The position numbers were made by a program, and so were the translations under genes. A DNA stretch of 64,000 nucleotides from Volvox africanus (Eukaryota > Chlorophyta > Chlorophyceae > Chlamydomonadales > Volvocaceae): positions 4,757,001 to 4,821,000 of the forward strand of contig BSDZ01000004.1 of the NCBI GenBank assembly GCA_030268105.1, read 5' to 3'. The first letter of the stretch is position 1. Each line of letters starts with the position of its first letter. Under the pieces are notes generated by a model. That model ran no database searches. It had not been told where the DNA came from and saw only the letters and a program-made list of their open reading frames with translations. Below are positions 53,730 through 64,000 of this stretch, piece by piece.

Positions 53730-56700
53730 ATGGCACAGGAGCAGCCCAAGTTTTTTGGTGTAAGCAAATCAAGAAGCAAATGGAGAGCGGTGTTAAGGTT
53801 CAATGGTGTTACATATTACGGAAATAGGTTCAACGACGCGGTGGAGGCGGCGCACCAATATGACCTGTAAGCTGATTGGAGAGGGAGGGGAGCGGGAGGG
53901 TATCCGGCAATGCGGCTTCTACTCCAACTTCCCCCTTGATCTAACACCCAGTCAAAACTCCGCAATTGCACTGTTTAAGAAGTTTTACCACCCTCCCTGT
54001 GCGCGTGTGCGTGTCCTTCTCTCTGCGGGTCCCTCCCTGGACCCGCCGCACGCTGTTGCGGTTTTCGTAGTATCGCCTACAAGCTGCGCGGACCCGTTAC
54101 AGCACTGAACTTCGAGCTGTCAGCGGCGCGGCGTGCGGAGCTGGATAACATGACTTTTGAAGAATTCATGGCTTCCTTACGTGCAAAGGGCACACGCTTT
54201 TCAACGGGGGCTTCGAAATTCCGTGGAGTCAGCTGGCATAAGGGAACGGCAAAATGGCACGCTCGACTTCGAATAGGTGCCAAGCTGCAGCACTTGGGTC
54301 TATTCACCTCTGAGGTGGAGGCGGCGCTGGCGTACGACACTGCCGCCCGCAAAATACATGGCACGTAAGTGATCTGCTTTCCCGTACCCGTATCCGTACC
54401 CATATCCGTACAACATCCGTATCCGCACCATGCCTGCGCCGACTCTCCTCAGCGCCAAGTCGATGCACGTGATAACATATAAATGTTTTCACCTTCTTTA
54501 CCTAGCTTGGACTGAGCTACACGTCATCCTCCACCATCGCGATTAGTCATACAGCTATACCAGGTATCCTTTATTCGTCTTCCGCTCCTACCCCCATCCC
54601 CAGCTCTTCTTCTCCCCCCAGCTCTTTTCCGTACAACGCCAGCAAAGACTCGGCGTCCTGGCTGCTACTCGTCACTCCCTTGCTGCCCACCTGACCTCAC
54701 CCACTCCTTAATCGGACGGCACTAGTGGACCGGCATGCTTGCGCCATTCGTGGCCCCAGCCCGCGGCTCTTTCCCTGTACGACCACCAGCCCCTGTGTTT
54801 TATCTGCTGGTACCCAACAACCCTTGCTTCCCATCTCACGTTTCCTCCGATTTCCTTGCCTTCCGTACGCCTAAGCCGTACGCTTCCACCTTAATTTATG
54901 CGTCCTTCCATCCTTCTTCAAGATTACATTCAACCTACTTCATGTCAACCTGTAACCTGCTTCCCTCCGAACTCAGCTGCATTTTCCTCATCGGGTGCAT
55001 GCGTCCGTCGCGTTGTCCGTACTGCCTTGGACTTGCGCTTACTCTCCTTCTTTCCCTCGCACGCGCACGTCCTCGCTATTACGACTGCTACCGCCGCCGC
55101 TGTCCGCCAAAGGTGAGTGGGTTCGTGCGGAACCGCGCTTGGTTCGGTTGGTACGCGCGCGCGCACTTCGAGCTGGCCGGGTTTGGGTGGATGGGTTGGT
55201 TGGGTTCAGGCGCGTGCAGGTTCTCTTTGTAGGTGGGTTGGGAAGAAGACTTGCATGACAGCGCCAGCGGCAGCGGTCAGGTCAGGTTCACCTGGGAATA
55301 AGCATGCCCTTAACTTCGCCGCCAGCGATAAGGCCAATAGTATCTTTAAGTACGGTTTCTCTTCTTTCTTTTACTACTTTACCTTGCGAGCTACTCTACA
55401 TCACAGCTTGTTTCCGCTTTCCCTATTTGGGACGACGTCCGGCATCTTTCGACCCCAACGGTTTGTCCTCGATCCTCCAGTATCAGCACCAGGATTCGAT
55501 TTTTTCGACTTTCCCCCTCCCCCCTCCCCCCTCCCCCCTCCCCCCTCCCCCCTCCCCACGCACATAAATGCACCTCTCGATCACACACATGTTCAAACGC
55601 GATTCTCTGCAACGGAAATAACATATGGGGATTCACATCCTCCGAAACTCAACTCCCGCCCCTCCACCCCGGCCTGCCGACCCATCCTAGCGCTGCCAAA
55701 CTGAACTTCCCGCTGGGCCTCCCGGCGGCTGACGCGGAGGTATCCGGCGGCGGCGGCGGCGGCGGCGGCGACACAGGGGCAGTCGCTGTACGTACGACCT
55801 CAGCTGCAGCTGGCCCCAGCTCTGGTGCTGCGGCTTCCGGTGAAGCGGAATCGGTCCCGCAGACTGTCGTTATTGAGAGGGCTCCGGAGGCGGGCACTGG
55901 CGGCGCTGCCAGCGGGGAGGGGCTGCATGGGGCGGCGGCAGCTGGCGCCGAATCCAGTGAGCCTGCGGAAGAGAGTGTGAGTGGCGGTGGGTACGACGAT
56001 GAGGACTACGCCAGTCAGGTCAGCACCACTGACGAGGATGAGGAAGGGGACTCGTACGGCGACGAGTCAGACGGCGACGACTCTCTGAGTGATGAGGGTG
56101 ATGAAGGCGAGGTCGAACATGCCGGTGGGTAATATGCAGCTCCTCCAGACCATGGCGGCCTTTCAACCACCACCACCACCCCCGCCACCCCCGCCACCCC
56201 CGCCACCCCCGCCACCCCCGCCACCCCCGCCACCCCCGCCACCCCCACCACCCCCGCCACCCCCGCCACACCGGCTAACCCCTCATAACCCCCCTCGACC
56301 CCCTCTTTATCCAGGGCTTCTCTCGGGGTCCGCCTCCCTGGACTTGACGGATGAGGAGGAGCTGGACTTTTACTACCAGCCCATCGGGCGGCAGCGGCGG
56401 GGGCCGGCGGCTGGACGAACAGATGCGGGCGCGTCATCGGCGGAAGCAGCGGCAGCTGGGCAAACCTCCCTCGGTAACGGGGCGGGGCGGGGCGGGGGGG
56501 GCTTAATTAAGCTTCCTTTTGACCTCAGCGCTGTTCCCCTCCGAAAAGTGACCAATTCTGTGTGTATGACTATGTGTATGTTTTTGTGTACGGCCTGCAG
56601 GGAAAGGAGTGGAGGAAGGTAACGAGGAGGAGGAGGAGGAAGAACTGGGTGCACGACGGGCGCGCCATGAGGCCGTACGGGTACGTACTGCGAAGTTTAT

Positions 56701-58360
56701 TTGCCGTACATAATCACTGCCTACAGGGTAGGTGAGACCGCTTCTTATCATCCCATATATGCCTTGGATATATGCACTTCCCGTACCTGCACCTGTACCT
56801 GCGACGTGCGGCCGTACCTGCGTACTATTCATCTACGTCGGTTTGGTCGGTATGATGATCTCGCGTCAAAATCAATTTCTAGTTTTTACCGATCTCGTTA
56901 GTGTCAGCTGAATGAAGGCACCAGTAAATCTCGTTCCGCACATTCCTTCCAGGTAGATGACGTCAGCTTCTCGGAAGCGAAGTACGAATTAAGCACTAAT
57001 TAAGATTGTCTGTGGAGTTTGGATGCCTCGCTCGTCCATTGCCCCGTGTGTCGTACATCTCTTGGGAGTGACGCCCCTTCCCGGAAAGGGGGCTGAGGGG
57101 GTGAGGTGGAGGGGGCTTTAACTGGATGTCGTACAATAAAAACACATGCGTGTCGTCTGGGGGGGGGATTACATGCCATTTAACTCCCCTCCCGCTTCCC
57201 GTACGCACAGGAGTGGGCTCGCACCTTGGTCGGTCCAGAAGAGGCCCTGCAGCTCGAGGTGTTAATGGTCGTACGTGTGAATGTGTATGTGTATGTGTGT
57301 GGTCGTACGTGTGTGATTTAGGGTTTACAAGGGAATGGAGGGTGTGTATCCCGGAGTACGTCAGGTGGTCACATGCCACGTAGTAGTGGAAAAAGTACAT
57401 ACGCGATTAAAAAAATATTTCCGCATTTGCTTTTCATCATCGCCTGTCTTTAACAGTTCAGAAGTTTGGTTTCAGTTATATATTTAGTCCACGTCATATA
57501 CTTGCACAGGTAGGCAACTCCCAACTGAAAAGCTCATTGTGGGTACACACGTGTGCGTACGGACGCAAGAAGGAGGATCTCGACGACATATGTACAGCAG
57601 ATAACTAGAATTCCATCAAATGCGCCATACATTTGCGCAAATGCAGGAGGCCCTCCTGGAGATGTACGGCAGGGGGGAATTTGATGAGGAGTGGGAGGCG
57701 GGCGGCGGCATCCGTGCTGATCGGCTGCAGCGCCAGGATGATCCCGCAGCACCTGTCGCAGGCCCCCCCCCGGGTCCGGATACCGCAGCGGGTTCGGAAA
57801 CGTACGGAAAAACCCTGTACGAATCCGAGGATCCTATGGATATCATGAGCCGGACGCCGGTGCTGGACACTTTGGTTTCGGAGTACTTGGGTCTCTCGTT
57901 ATGCGGTGGGATGGGAAAAAACGAGGTGGGGGTTTTGACGTGGCGACGATTACCACCAAATCAACCCTTTTCTTCATTAGGTAATGAGATTGGCGCAAAT
58001 CATGTACGGAAGTCAAAAAGAAGGACGAGCGATATGATGCGCTATTCCTGCGTCATCACTGTATATGTGACGTTGCTGACGGGGTTGGGTGATGTGCGGG
58101 AGGGGAGGGAGTTGTAGGAGCGCATATTTTTTAAAGAGTTTACAAGTCGTACACAAGTGGTCAACCTAAAACTGTGACGTACTTGTGTACGGCTGCAGAT
58201 GAGGACCGAAGGCAGCTCCTCCGGGACTTGCCAATGACCCGGGCAACAAGGGCAGCAGCAGCTACTGCCGGACGAGGTACGGCTGCGCCGGCGTCAGGTG
58301 CTGTCGGGAGGTCGGCGGGGGGAGATGGTGACGCTGGACCGAGCGGCAGTGGCGGCGGCA

Positions 58361-58391
<31 letters not shown>

Positions 58392-61300
58392 TAGGGGATC
58401 CACCTTCCCATTCGAGCCAAGTCTGCGCCTCCAAGAAGGCAGCTGGCATAGGCGGTGGGTGATGCGGGTTCGGCAGCAACCGCTGGTGGCGGTAGAGGAA
58501 GGGCAGGGCGATGTACGGCGACTGTGTACGACAACACCGCGTATGCATGTCGTATACATGTCGTGCTGTATGCTTCGTCTGAATATAGCGCATTTGGGCG
58601 CGGTTACTGGTGGCTGTTAGCAGTTAACGGATGTCAGTTATCGCGGTTGTTCGGCATTGATCTGGGAGGTCCTTGTAGGCGATGATGCCTGGCCCCGTTC
58701 CTTCTCTCCCTCTCCCTCCTCCCCCCGCATCTACAACGATATTATGCGTCGTTTATTCAACCTCCCCCCCTTCCTTCCCTCCCCCCTTTCCCCCCCTCCT
58801 TTCCCCCTGCTCAGGTCAGATCCCCAGCAAGGTTCCGAACAGCGATCTGGATCCATTTGGAACCAGCTCCCCCCCGACGACGTGATCTGGGATAAGACAT
58901 TGTCGCCACAACTCCGCGAACAAGTACGAGCGCGTGTGGGTACGGCAACTAACGGCATGATGCATAAAACGTACAGCTGTCAGGGAATATCGGGGCCGCG
59001 CATGTACGACCCGCGCATGTACGATACCAGTGCCAATAAGAAACAAGTGGGCCTTACGAAGCCCTCATGGCGCCCGTTCGATTGTGCGGTGTGACGTGCG
59101 CAGAGGAGACGCAAAACATGCCCCGTGAATGAACTAAAGAAGGCCGTACTGCCGTATTTCGACGTATCTTGTTCTGGGTGGTTGTATGGACACGGTATGC
59201 CATGTGTTTTGCGGGGCGTGTTAGACCCGGGGGCATGGAGGCATGAGCCTGGTTTGGGAGCGACGTACGAGCTGCATCTTTCAAAACCCCTCAAAACGGT
59301 GATCGATTATGTGTAGGATTTGATGTACTACGATTCCGTACCGATTATATGTACGGCAAACGGTGTCTTCGCACCTTCGTCATTGCCGTGCACGGGGTAT
59401 TTATGCACGGGGCATTTACTTTGGGCGGGAAGACCCGGTTTGTGATTGGACGCATTCCTTCTCTTCACCGCCTGCGTCCTGTCCCTCTTCTCCTCATTTC
59501 CCGCCATTTTGGCATCTGCTCAAATTTTTTATATTTTGAGTTTTGTTTTTCTAAAATTTTTGCATTGGTGAAAGCACGCGCGGATTCTGGAGCAGCTGCT
59601 AAAGGTGATGCGCGGGGAGCCTCTGACCGCCGAGGAGCTCAAGGTGAGATCTGAGATCCATGTCAGATCAAATCAGATCCAGATCCGGAGATGAGGATTT
59701 GGATCTTGGATCGGGCAGCCGCAACCCTTCTCACTCCCCCCATTTGTCAGCATAATGCTGTCGAAGCGATGATGAGAAATACCCAAAGAAGGTTTGTGAT
59801 TTCCTCTTTTTGCATTTAGGTCATGCATAACCTCCTACCTCAGTTGTCAACCGCTACCCTGACTCACAGACATGCTATGTCCATGGGAAATCCGGGATCG
59901 GTCAGAGGACTGAGAGCGGGTGGTTATAAATCCCGCCACCGGTTGAGGGTGGGTGTGCCCCCGATGTCGATGGCGGGTGAGGACTCCACGAATAGTGACT
60001 TGCGAGCCGACCAGGAGTGGAGGCGATGAGGCCGTCATTGATCTGGCAGATTCCACTGGATGCTGGCGATGGTGGGTGCTGAACCACCCCCACACACTCG
60101 CACTGCACCCCACATACACCCAGACGTACCTCCATACATCTCCCTTCCCGTGATGCGCTTTCTCGGTCAAGTTAGTGCCGTACAAACGTACTTCAACTTC
60201 CATTTTCATGTACACCGTACTGCTTATAACCCTCTCCCACCGTCGTACAGGAAATTCGGGACAGGGGGGCTATGGATGTAGAGGAGCGGCCTGATGCAGG
60301 AGAAGAGACCTCACCGACAACTGCTGCCGTACCTACTGGTGGTGCAGCAAGGCGGCGGTGGCAGCGACGTCAGCGGCGTTACTTCCCGACCGCGTCATGG
60401 CCACTTCACGACCCCGCGCCGCCGGGGCTGTGGACGCCGCCGACAGCAGAATTCCTCCATTTTGTTGCGGCTGGGGAGATGGTGGGTGCAACTCTGTACA
60501 ACAGTCGTCCCGTAGCACCAGGAGACGTAAATCTTCCCAAGCTGGTCGGACAATCCCACCCCCGGGTCAAAGAGGTCCCATGCTCGTCCCCCCATGTGTT
60601 TTGCGGTTCATGTTGAATTTGTCAACGCATTACAGCTCATTCCAGCCGTCGGTTTTTCAGTTTTTCCCTCCAAATCACTCGTTCGTAGAAGCCTTAGTAA
60701 ACTGCCATGTGGATGTTTGGCGCCGCTGTAATGCCCGCCCTGCGTTGTAGGCTGCAGCTGGTGATGTTGTACCGCACGTGGCGAAGCTCCTGGAAGCCGC
60801 CGGTGTGGATGCAGCCACCGCCGCCGCCGCCGCCACCGGCAACGTCAGTGGTCTGCCGCCGCTGAATCCCGGACCGCCGCCGGAGGGCTTCTGTGCAGCG
60901 GTGCCGTCGGGCGGATCGACATGCTCTGCTGCCGGTGCTGCGGCGGTGTCAACGGCGGTGGGGGGACCGTCAACAAGCTCGCCGGCAGCAGCGCCAGCAG
61001 CTGGTGGCGCCGATCCGTACGGGTACCCAATATCGTCCTACGTATCGGACGATATTCTGTACCGTGCCGCCATTGAGACGGCACGTTTGGCGGGAAAGCC
61101 TCCGCCGCCGCCACCAAAGAAGTACACATTCAAGAACAATCGGACGGGCCCGCGGGTGGGGTCGGGTCTGATGTGTAAGCCGCTGCTTACACCGCCCCCC
61201 TGGATTGCAAATTACAAGGAGCAGTACAAGGTACGGATGCTCGTCCATGCATATGCTGATGGATCATGTACAGGATGATTGGCTGTTGCGCACATACACA

Positions 61301-63615
61301 CATACACATTCGATGTCCGTGCCTTATATACCTGTTTCCCCTATACACACACGTTGTTGCTGTCATTTGCGTCGTGCCGTATCCTTCCCTTCCCCTCCCC
61401 TCCCCTGCCTAACCACCACATAGTTGCGTTTTGCTTTCATCGACATTCTAGTCGCGGCCTTGTTAGTTGGTGCCCTTTCGTTCAGCTGGTGCCCTGGTTG
61501 GTGTTCACCATATCTTTACTTATAATTGACGGACTGAGGCGGCCGGTGAGGGCAATCGCCAACATTCAGCACCCGAGTCCCAGTCCGTGAGATATCACCT
61601 GGTGGTGGTTGGTGGTTGGTGGTTAGGGGTAATTTGCGAATTGCTCAACAGCACAGCCAGGTCTTGTGTATTCGATCTCTCCCCCCCCGGCCCCCCCTGT
61701 ATTTCTCGTCAGGTGGCCAGGTATTGGACGGAGGAGTTGGCTCTGGATTTGGAAAGGCTCAAGGGAATGGATCCGGATCTCAAACTTCGCATGGAAATGC
61801 CGGTGAGTGTGTTCTGGAAGAGGCGGTTAAGCGACCTACAACAGAGTCGTTAGCTTCGAGCAGGCAGTTGGTAGAATGAAGCGGCGAACTGGGTTTTCCG
61901 GTTTGCATCTTAACAGGTATCTGTATGTCTGTGTGTCTGCGTGTCTGTGTGCATGTGTAGGTTATTATTTATACAATCAGGTTTTGGCTGCCAACGTTTT
62001 TGCACACCTCCACCAAAACACCATCCGCCCGACTTCTCATTTTTATCATTACACAAATTCACGTACGTACAAGTACCCCCACACATCGGTACGAACGCAG
62101 GAGTGTCTGAGTACGGAAGCCCAATTGGGCTCCGGAGCAATGACCCCACGGGACTTGCCCATGATGGATTCCGATTCCGACTGCGACCTGGAGGGCAGGT
62201 ACGGCAGTAATAACCCGTCCCGCCCTCCCCCCCGCCGGAGGTGATGCTGCATTCACTCTCCCAGCTTTGTGGCGCACACCCGGGTTGACCCCCGGAACAT
62301 TTAATCTCCGTACTTATCGCCAGATACCGTAAAGAGCTCATTTTCGTACTTGGAATGCCGTACCGAAATGCCGTACCGATTTACAGCAAATCATGTCGTG
62401 ATTAATCGTATTGTGAGATGGCTATTGACACCGCCTCCTAACCGCCAACGGTTTCCATGGTCTGCCGCCCAGGCCGCTGCCGCCGGGTGCGCCGCACACG
62501 CCGATGGAGTGGCGAGCGGAGGGCCCCGGGCACGTGCCGGCATTCAGGTGGGTGTCAACGAATTCGCAGCTGTACGGAATCCACGATGAGGCGCGAACCT
62601 TGCAAGATGTTACAATTATTCTATTGTCCTATGTCATGTGTCGTATTTCATCATAAGCTGATGTAAATATTATTCGTACGGCGTCCAGTAAAAACGTTTT
62701 TCCCACCATCTTGGCTGAGCTATTACGGCATTTCGTACATTGACATTTTCCGTCAACCAAGGGTTAACTCCGCCGCGCAGAAAAGTCGCAAAAAACCAGT
62801 GCGCCAGGTTATTTCGTGCGCCGCACTTTCGACTTCTGTCTGTTTGTTCCTCTCTCATTTAAAGCTCTCGGGAAGAAGATTCTTCTGCCGTACTGGGCCT
62901 TTTGCCGTACACTGTATGGTGATCTTCTTGGCACCTTTTCGCAGGCGTGCAATGCCTCCGGACCCGCTCCTGCCGCCGCCCACCATGACCTGGTGCGAGG
63001 CGGTGCACGAGGCCGGAGCCAGACTCGGTCGCGCCGTCCCCGACCCGCTTCCCGACCCGCCGCCGCTGCAGCAACTGCCTCCGCCGCCGCCGGCCCTAAG
63101 TTCCGCAGCGGCAGCAGCGATGGCGGCGGCGGCGGCGGCGGCTGCGCGGGACCCACAGCCAGTGCCGCACTTCAGCCAGGCACAGATGGACTTCGAGCTG
63201 GATTACGACAGTCGTACGGTCCGGCTGCCGCGCGTCCGTCGGGGCAATCCCGACGAGGTACGTAATACGGTGTGTGTGTATTGCTCCCCCTATATCCTTC
63301 CCGACCCTTTCCTTGCCCCCACCCCACCCCACCCCACGCCAAACCCACCCCGGGGGAAGCGCAGGTGGACCTGGCGGAATTGGCGTTCCACATTCGACAG
63401 CGCAGTCGTCCCGGGGCCGTACTGCAACTTTAACGTTCTTTCACTGGTATCCGATGATCACCTGCTGTACATGCACGAATGCGAATGGGGGCAATGAATA
63501 CGCACGGCGCGCACGCTCTGTGTTCGCTGTCTACCCTGCTAAGGACATTATGGATTTCTTGATGGCGAAGGGGCAACGTCAGGCATTTATGCAGCAGTAC
63601 ATGTCATCTCCCTGA
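53730..63615 (+). CDS. Double-AP2 domain transcription factor with long acidic low-complexity tail
   Basis: Eighteen exons: 53730-53866, 54071-54364, 55691-56124, 56315-56473, 56601-56680, 57211-57258, 57647-57905, 58199-58523, 58815-58923, 59575-59643, 60251-60481, 60751-61230, 61713-61802, 62101-62198, 62473-62547, 62945-63257, 63365-63418, 63544-63615; 3,327 nt, 1,108 residues, all phases closing. The first AP2 domain is residues 7-60 (FFGVSKSRSKWRA, AAHQYD). A linker resembling the plant ANT/AIL type (EEFMASLRAKG-x-x-FSTGASKFRG) leads to the second domain at 95-151 (KFRGVSWHKG, WHARL, AAxAYDTAARKIHG, ending AAKLNFP). Exon 3 completes that domain and is strongly acidic (STTDEDEEGD, Gly8). 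Later exons are Glu/Asp-, Ala-, Pro- and Gly-rich with short conserved-looking helices (EWARTLVGPEEALQLE, HARILEQLLKVM, RYWTEELALDLERL) and end FLMAKGQRQAFMQQY. A nuclear DNA-binding regulator is expected; target genes are unknown. The donor at 57905 is the least certain junction. Confidence 0.9.
55513..55557. repeat. CCCCCCT heptamer array in AP2 intron 2
   Basis: About six copies of a 7-nt unit of six C and one T. The opposite strand has regularly spaced G6 runs and could form G-quadruplexes. It lies about 130 bases before exon 3 and may act as an extended pyrimidine tract. Confidence 0.9.
56167..56271. repeat. CCCGCCACC 9-mer minisatellite in AP2 intron 3
   Basis: About ten copies of a 9-nt unit, flanked by CCACCA variants, start about 40 bases after the donor of exon 3 and stop about 40 bases before exon 4. 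They fill most of the 190-nt intron. The proline (+) and Gly-Val-Ala (-) open frames here are repeat artefacts. Confidence 0.92.
58361..58391 (+). repeat. GGC run encoding polyglycine in the AP2 factor
   Basis: About ten consecutive GGC units inside exon 8 encode a Gly run in the low-complexity part of the AP2 protein, next to a Gly/Ser stretch. Another Gly run (55748-55770) lies in exon 3. Confidence 0.9.
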
Positions 63616-63740
63616 CCGCGCGGGGGACGGAGGCTGTTATTTGGTGGTGAAGCGGTGTGGTATCGCCGTGTGATGGCAGTGAGAGCCGCTGTGACCTGTG
63701 ATAAACGGCGGAATGGGAGTCGCATCCGAAGCTGTGCTGC

Positions 63741-63766
63741 ACTGTGCTGTGCTGTGCTGTGCTGCG
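63741..63766. repeat. TGTGC pentanucleotide repeat
   Basis: Four to five copies of TGTGC in the AP2 3' UTR, just before the polyadenylation signal. Confidence 0.8.
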
Positions 63767-63798
63767 CTTAGCAATATCCCTGCACATAAAACTGGGTC

Positions 63799-63803
63799 TG
63801 TAA
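63799..63803 (+). terminator. TGTAA polyadenylation signal, AP2 gene
   Basis: TGTAA about 184 bases past the AP2 stop codon, the green-algal polyadenylation signal. Confidence 0.6.
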
Positions 63804-64000
63804 CGGACGACAGAACGACCAAAGAAACGATAGGAAGGTCCGAAAGCAGCAGGGGAGGCATGCTGGCAGGGGGCCAGAGTGTTCAGCATCGTCCAGTGTC
63901 AGCGGATTGCAGCAGAGAGATAATGCACCGCTGTATTAGGCCTAGGGTTATTCCCGACGTTCTGCATACAGAGCCATATTGTTCCTCTCTCTGGAGGAAA

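Larger units (their letters stand above)
63616..64000. other. AP2 gene 3' region
   Basis: 3' UTR of the AP2 gene and flanking sequence up to the window end. It contains a TGTGC pentamer run (63741-63766) and TGTAA at 63799. No further gene is seen. Confidence 0.6.

Noticed and set aside
54506..54515. Short terminal exon giving a 146-residue AP2 protein ending THR-LEU-ASP-stop
   Set aside because: It fits the phase, but the exon at 55691 also fits and restores the expected AAKLNFP end of the AP2 domain. All 16 exons from there on then close in phase to a single stop at 63613-63615.
56953..56981. Possible 29-nt exon (VDDVSFSEA) in the AP2 gene
   Set aside because: It has an acceptor but would break the phase into the clear EWARTLVG exon at 57211. 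Joining 56680 directly to 57211 is in phase.

Overview
This is nuclear DNA from a green alga, most likely a volvocine (Chlamydomonas/Volvox/Gonium group). The genes are intron-rich with GT-AG borders. Coding exons are GC-rich and full of Ala, Gln and Gly codons. Five of the seven genes have the green-algal polyadenylation signal TGTAA downstream of the stop. Gene content is plant-like (double-AP2 factor, plant-type CLC, plant-like UPF2) plus a cilia-type CFAP97 domain. I see no bacterial, viral or organellar genes, no rRNA and no intact tRNA. The species cannot be fixed from sequence reading alone.

Layout. 1-2376: no recognisable gene. 2377-21993 (+): a 27-exon giant coiled-coil protein of about 3,874 residues. 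22892-35397 (-): UPF2, the nonsense-mediated decay factor, in at least 25 exons. 36108-37650 (-): a mitochondrial calcium uniporter pore subunit (MCU), 6 exons. 37907-39042 (+): an RRM/Gly-Arg-Tyr-rich RNA-binding protein, 3 exons, divergent from MCU across 256 bp. 40850-46842 (+): a CLC chloride/anion transporter with CBS domains, 15 exons, 920 residues. 48891-52122 (-): a protein joining an N-terminal CFAP97/Hemingway-like domain to a MYND zinc finger. 53730-63615 (+): an 18-exon double-AP2 transcription factor of 1,108 residues with a long acidic, low-complexity tail.

These are unrelated single-copy eukaryotic genes, not an operon or island. Exon models were built by hand from splice signals, phase bookkeeping and family conservation. 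For the coiled-coil, MCU, RRM, CLC and AP2 genes all phases close exactly. One or two junctions remain open in UPF2 and in the CFAP97-MYND gene. The most noteworthy points are the CFAP97-MYND architecture with a stop-free microsatellite intron, a non-canonical CLC selectivity filter, an RNA-binding-protein intron whose donor site supplies a stop codon, and hendecad repeats in the giant coiled-coil protein.
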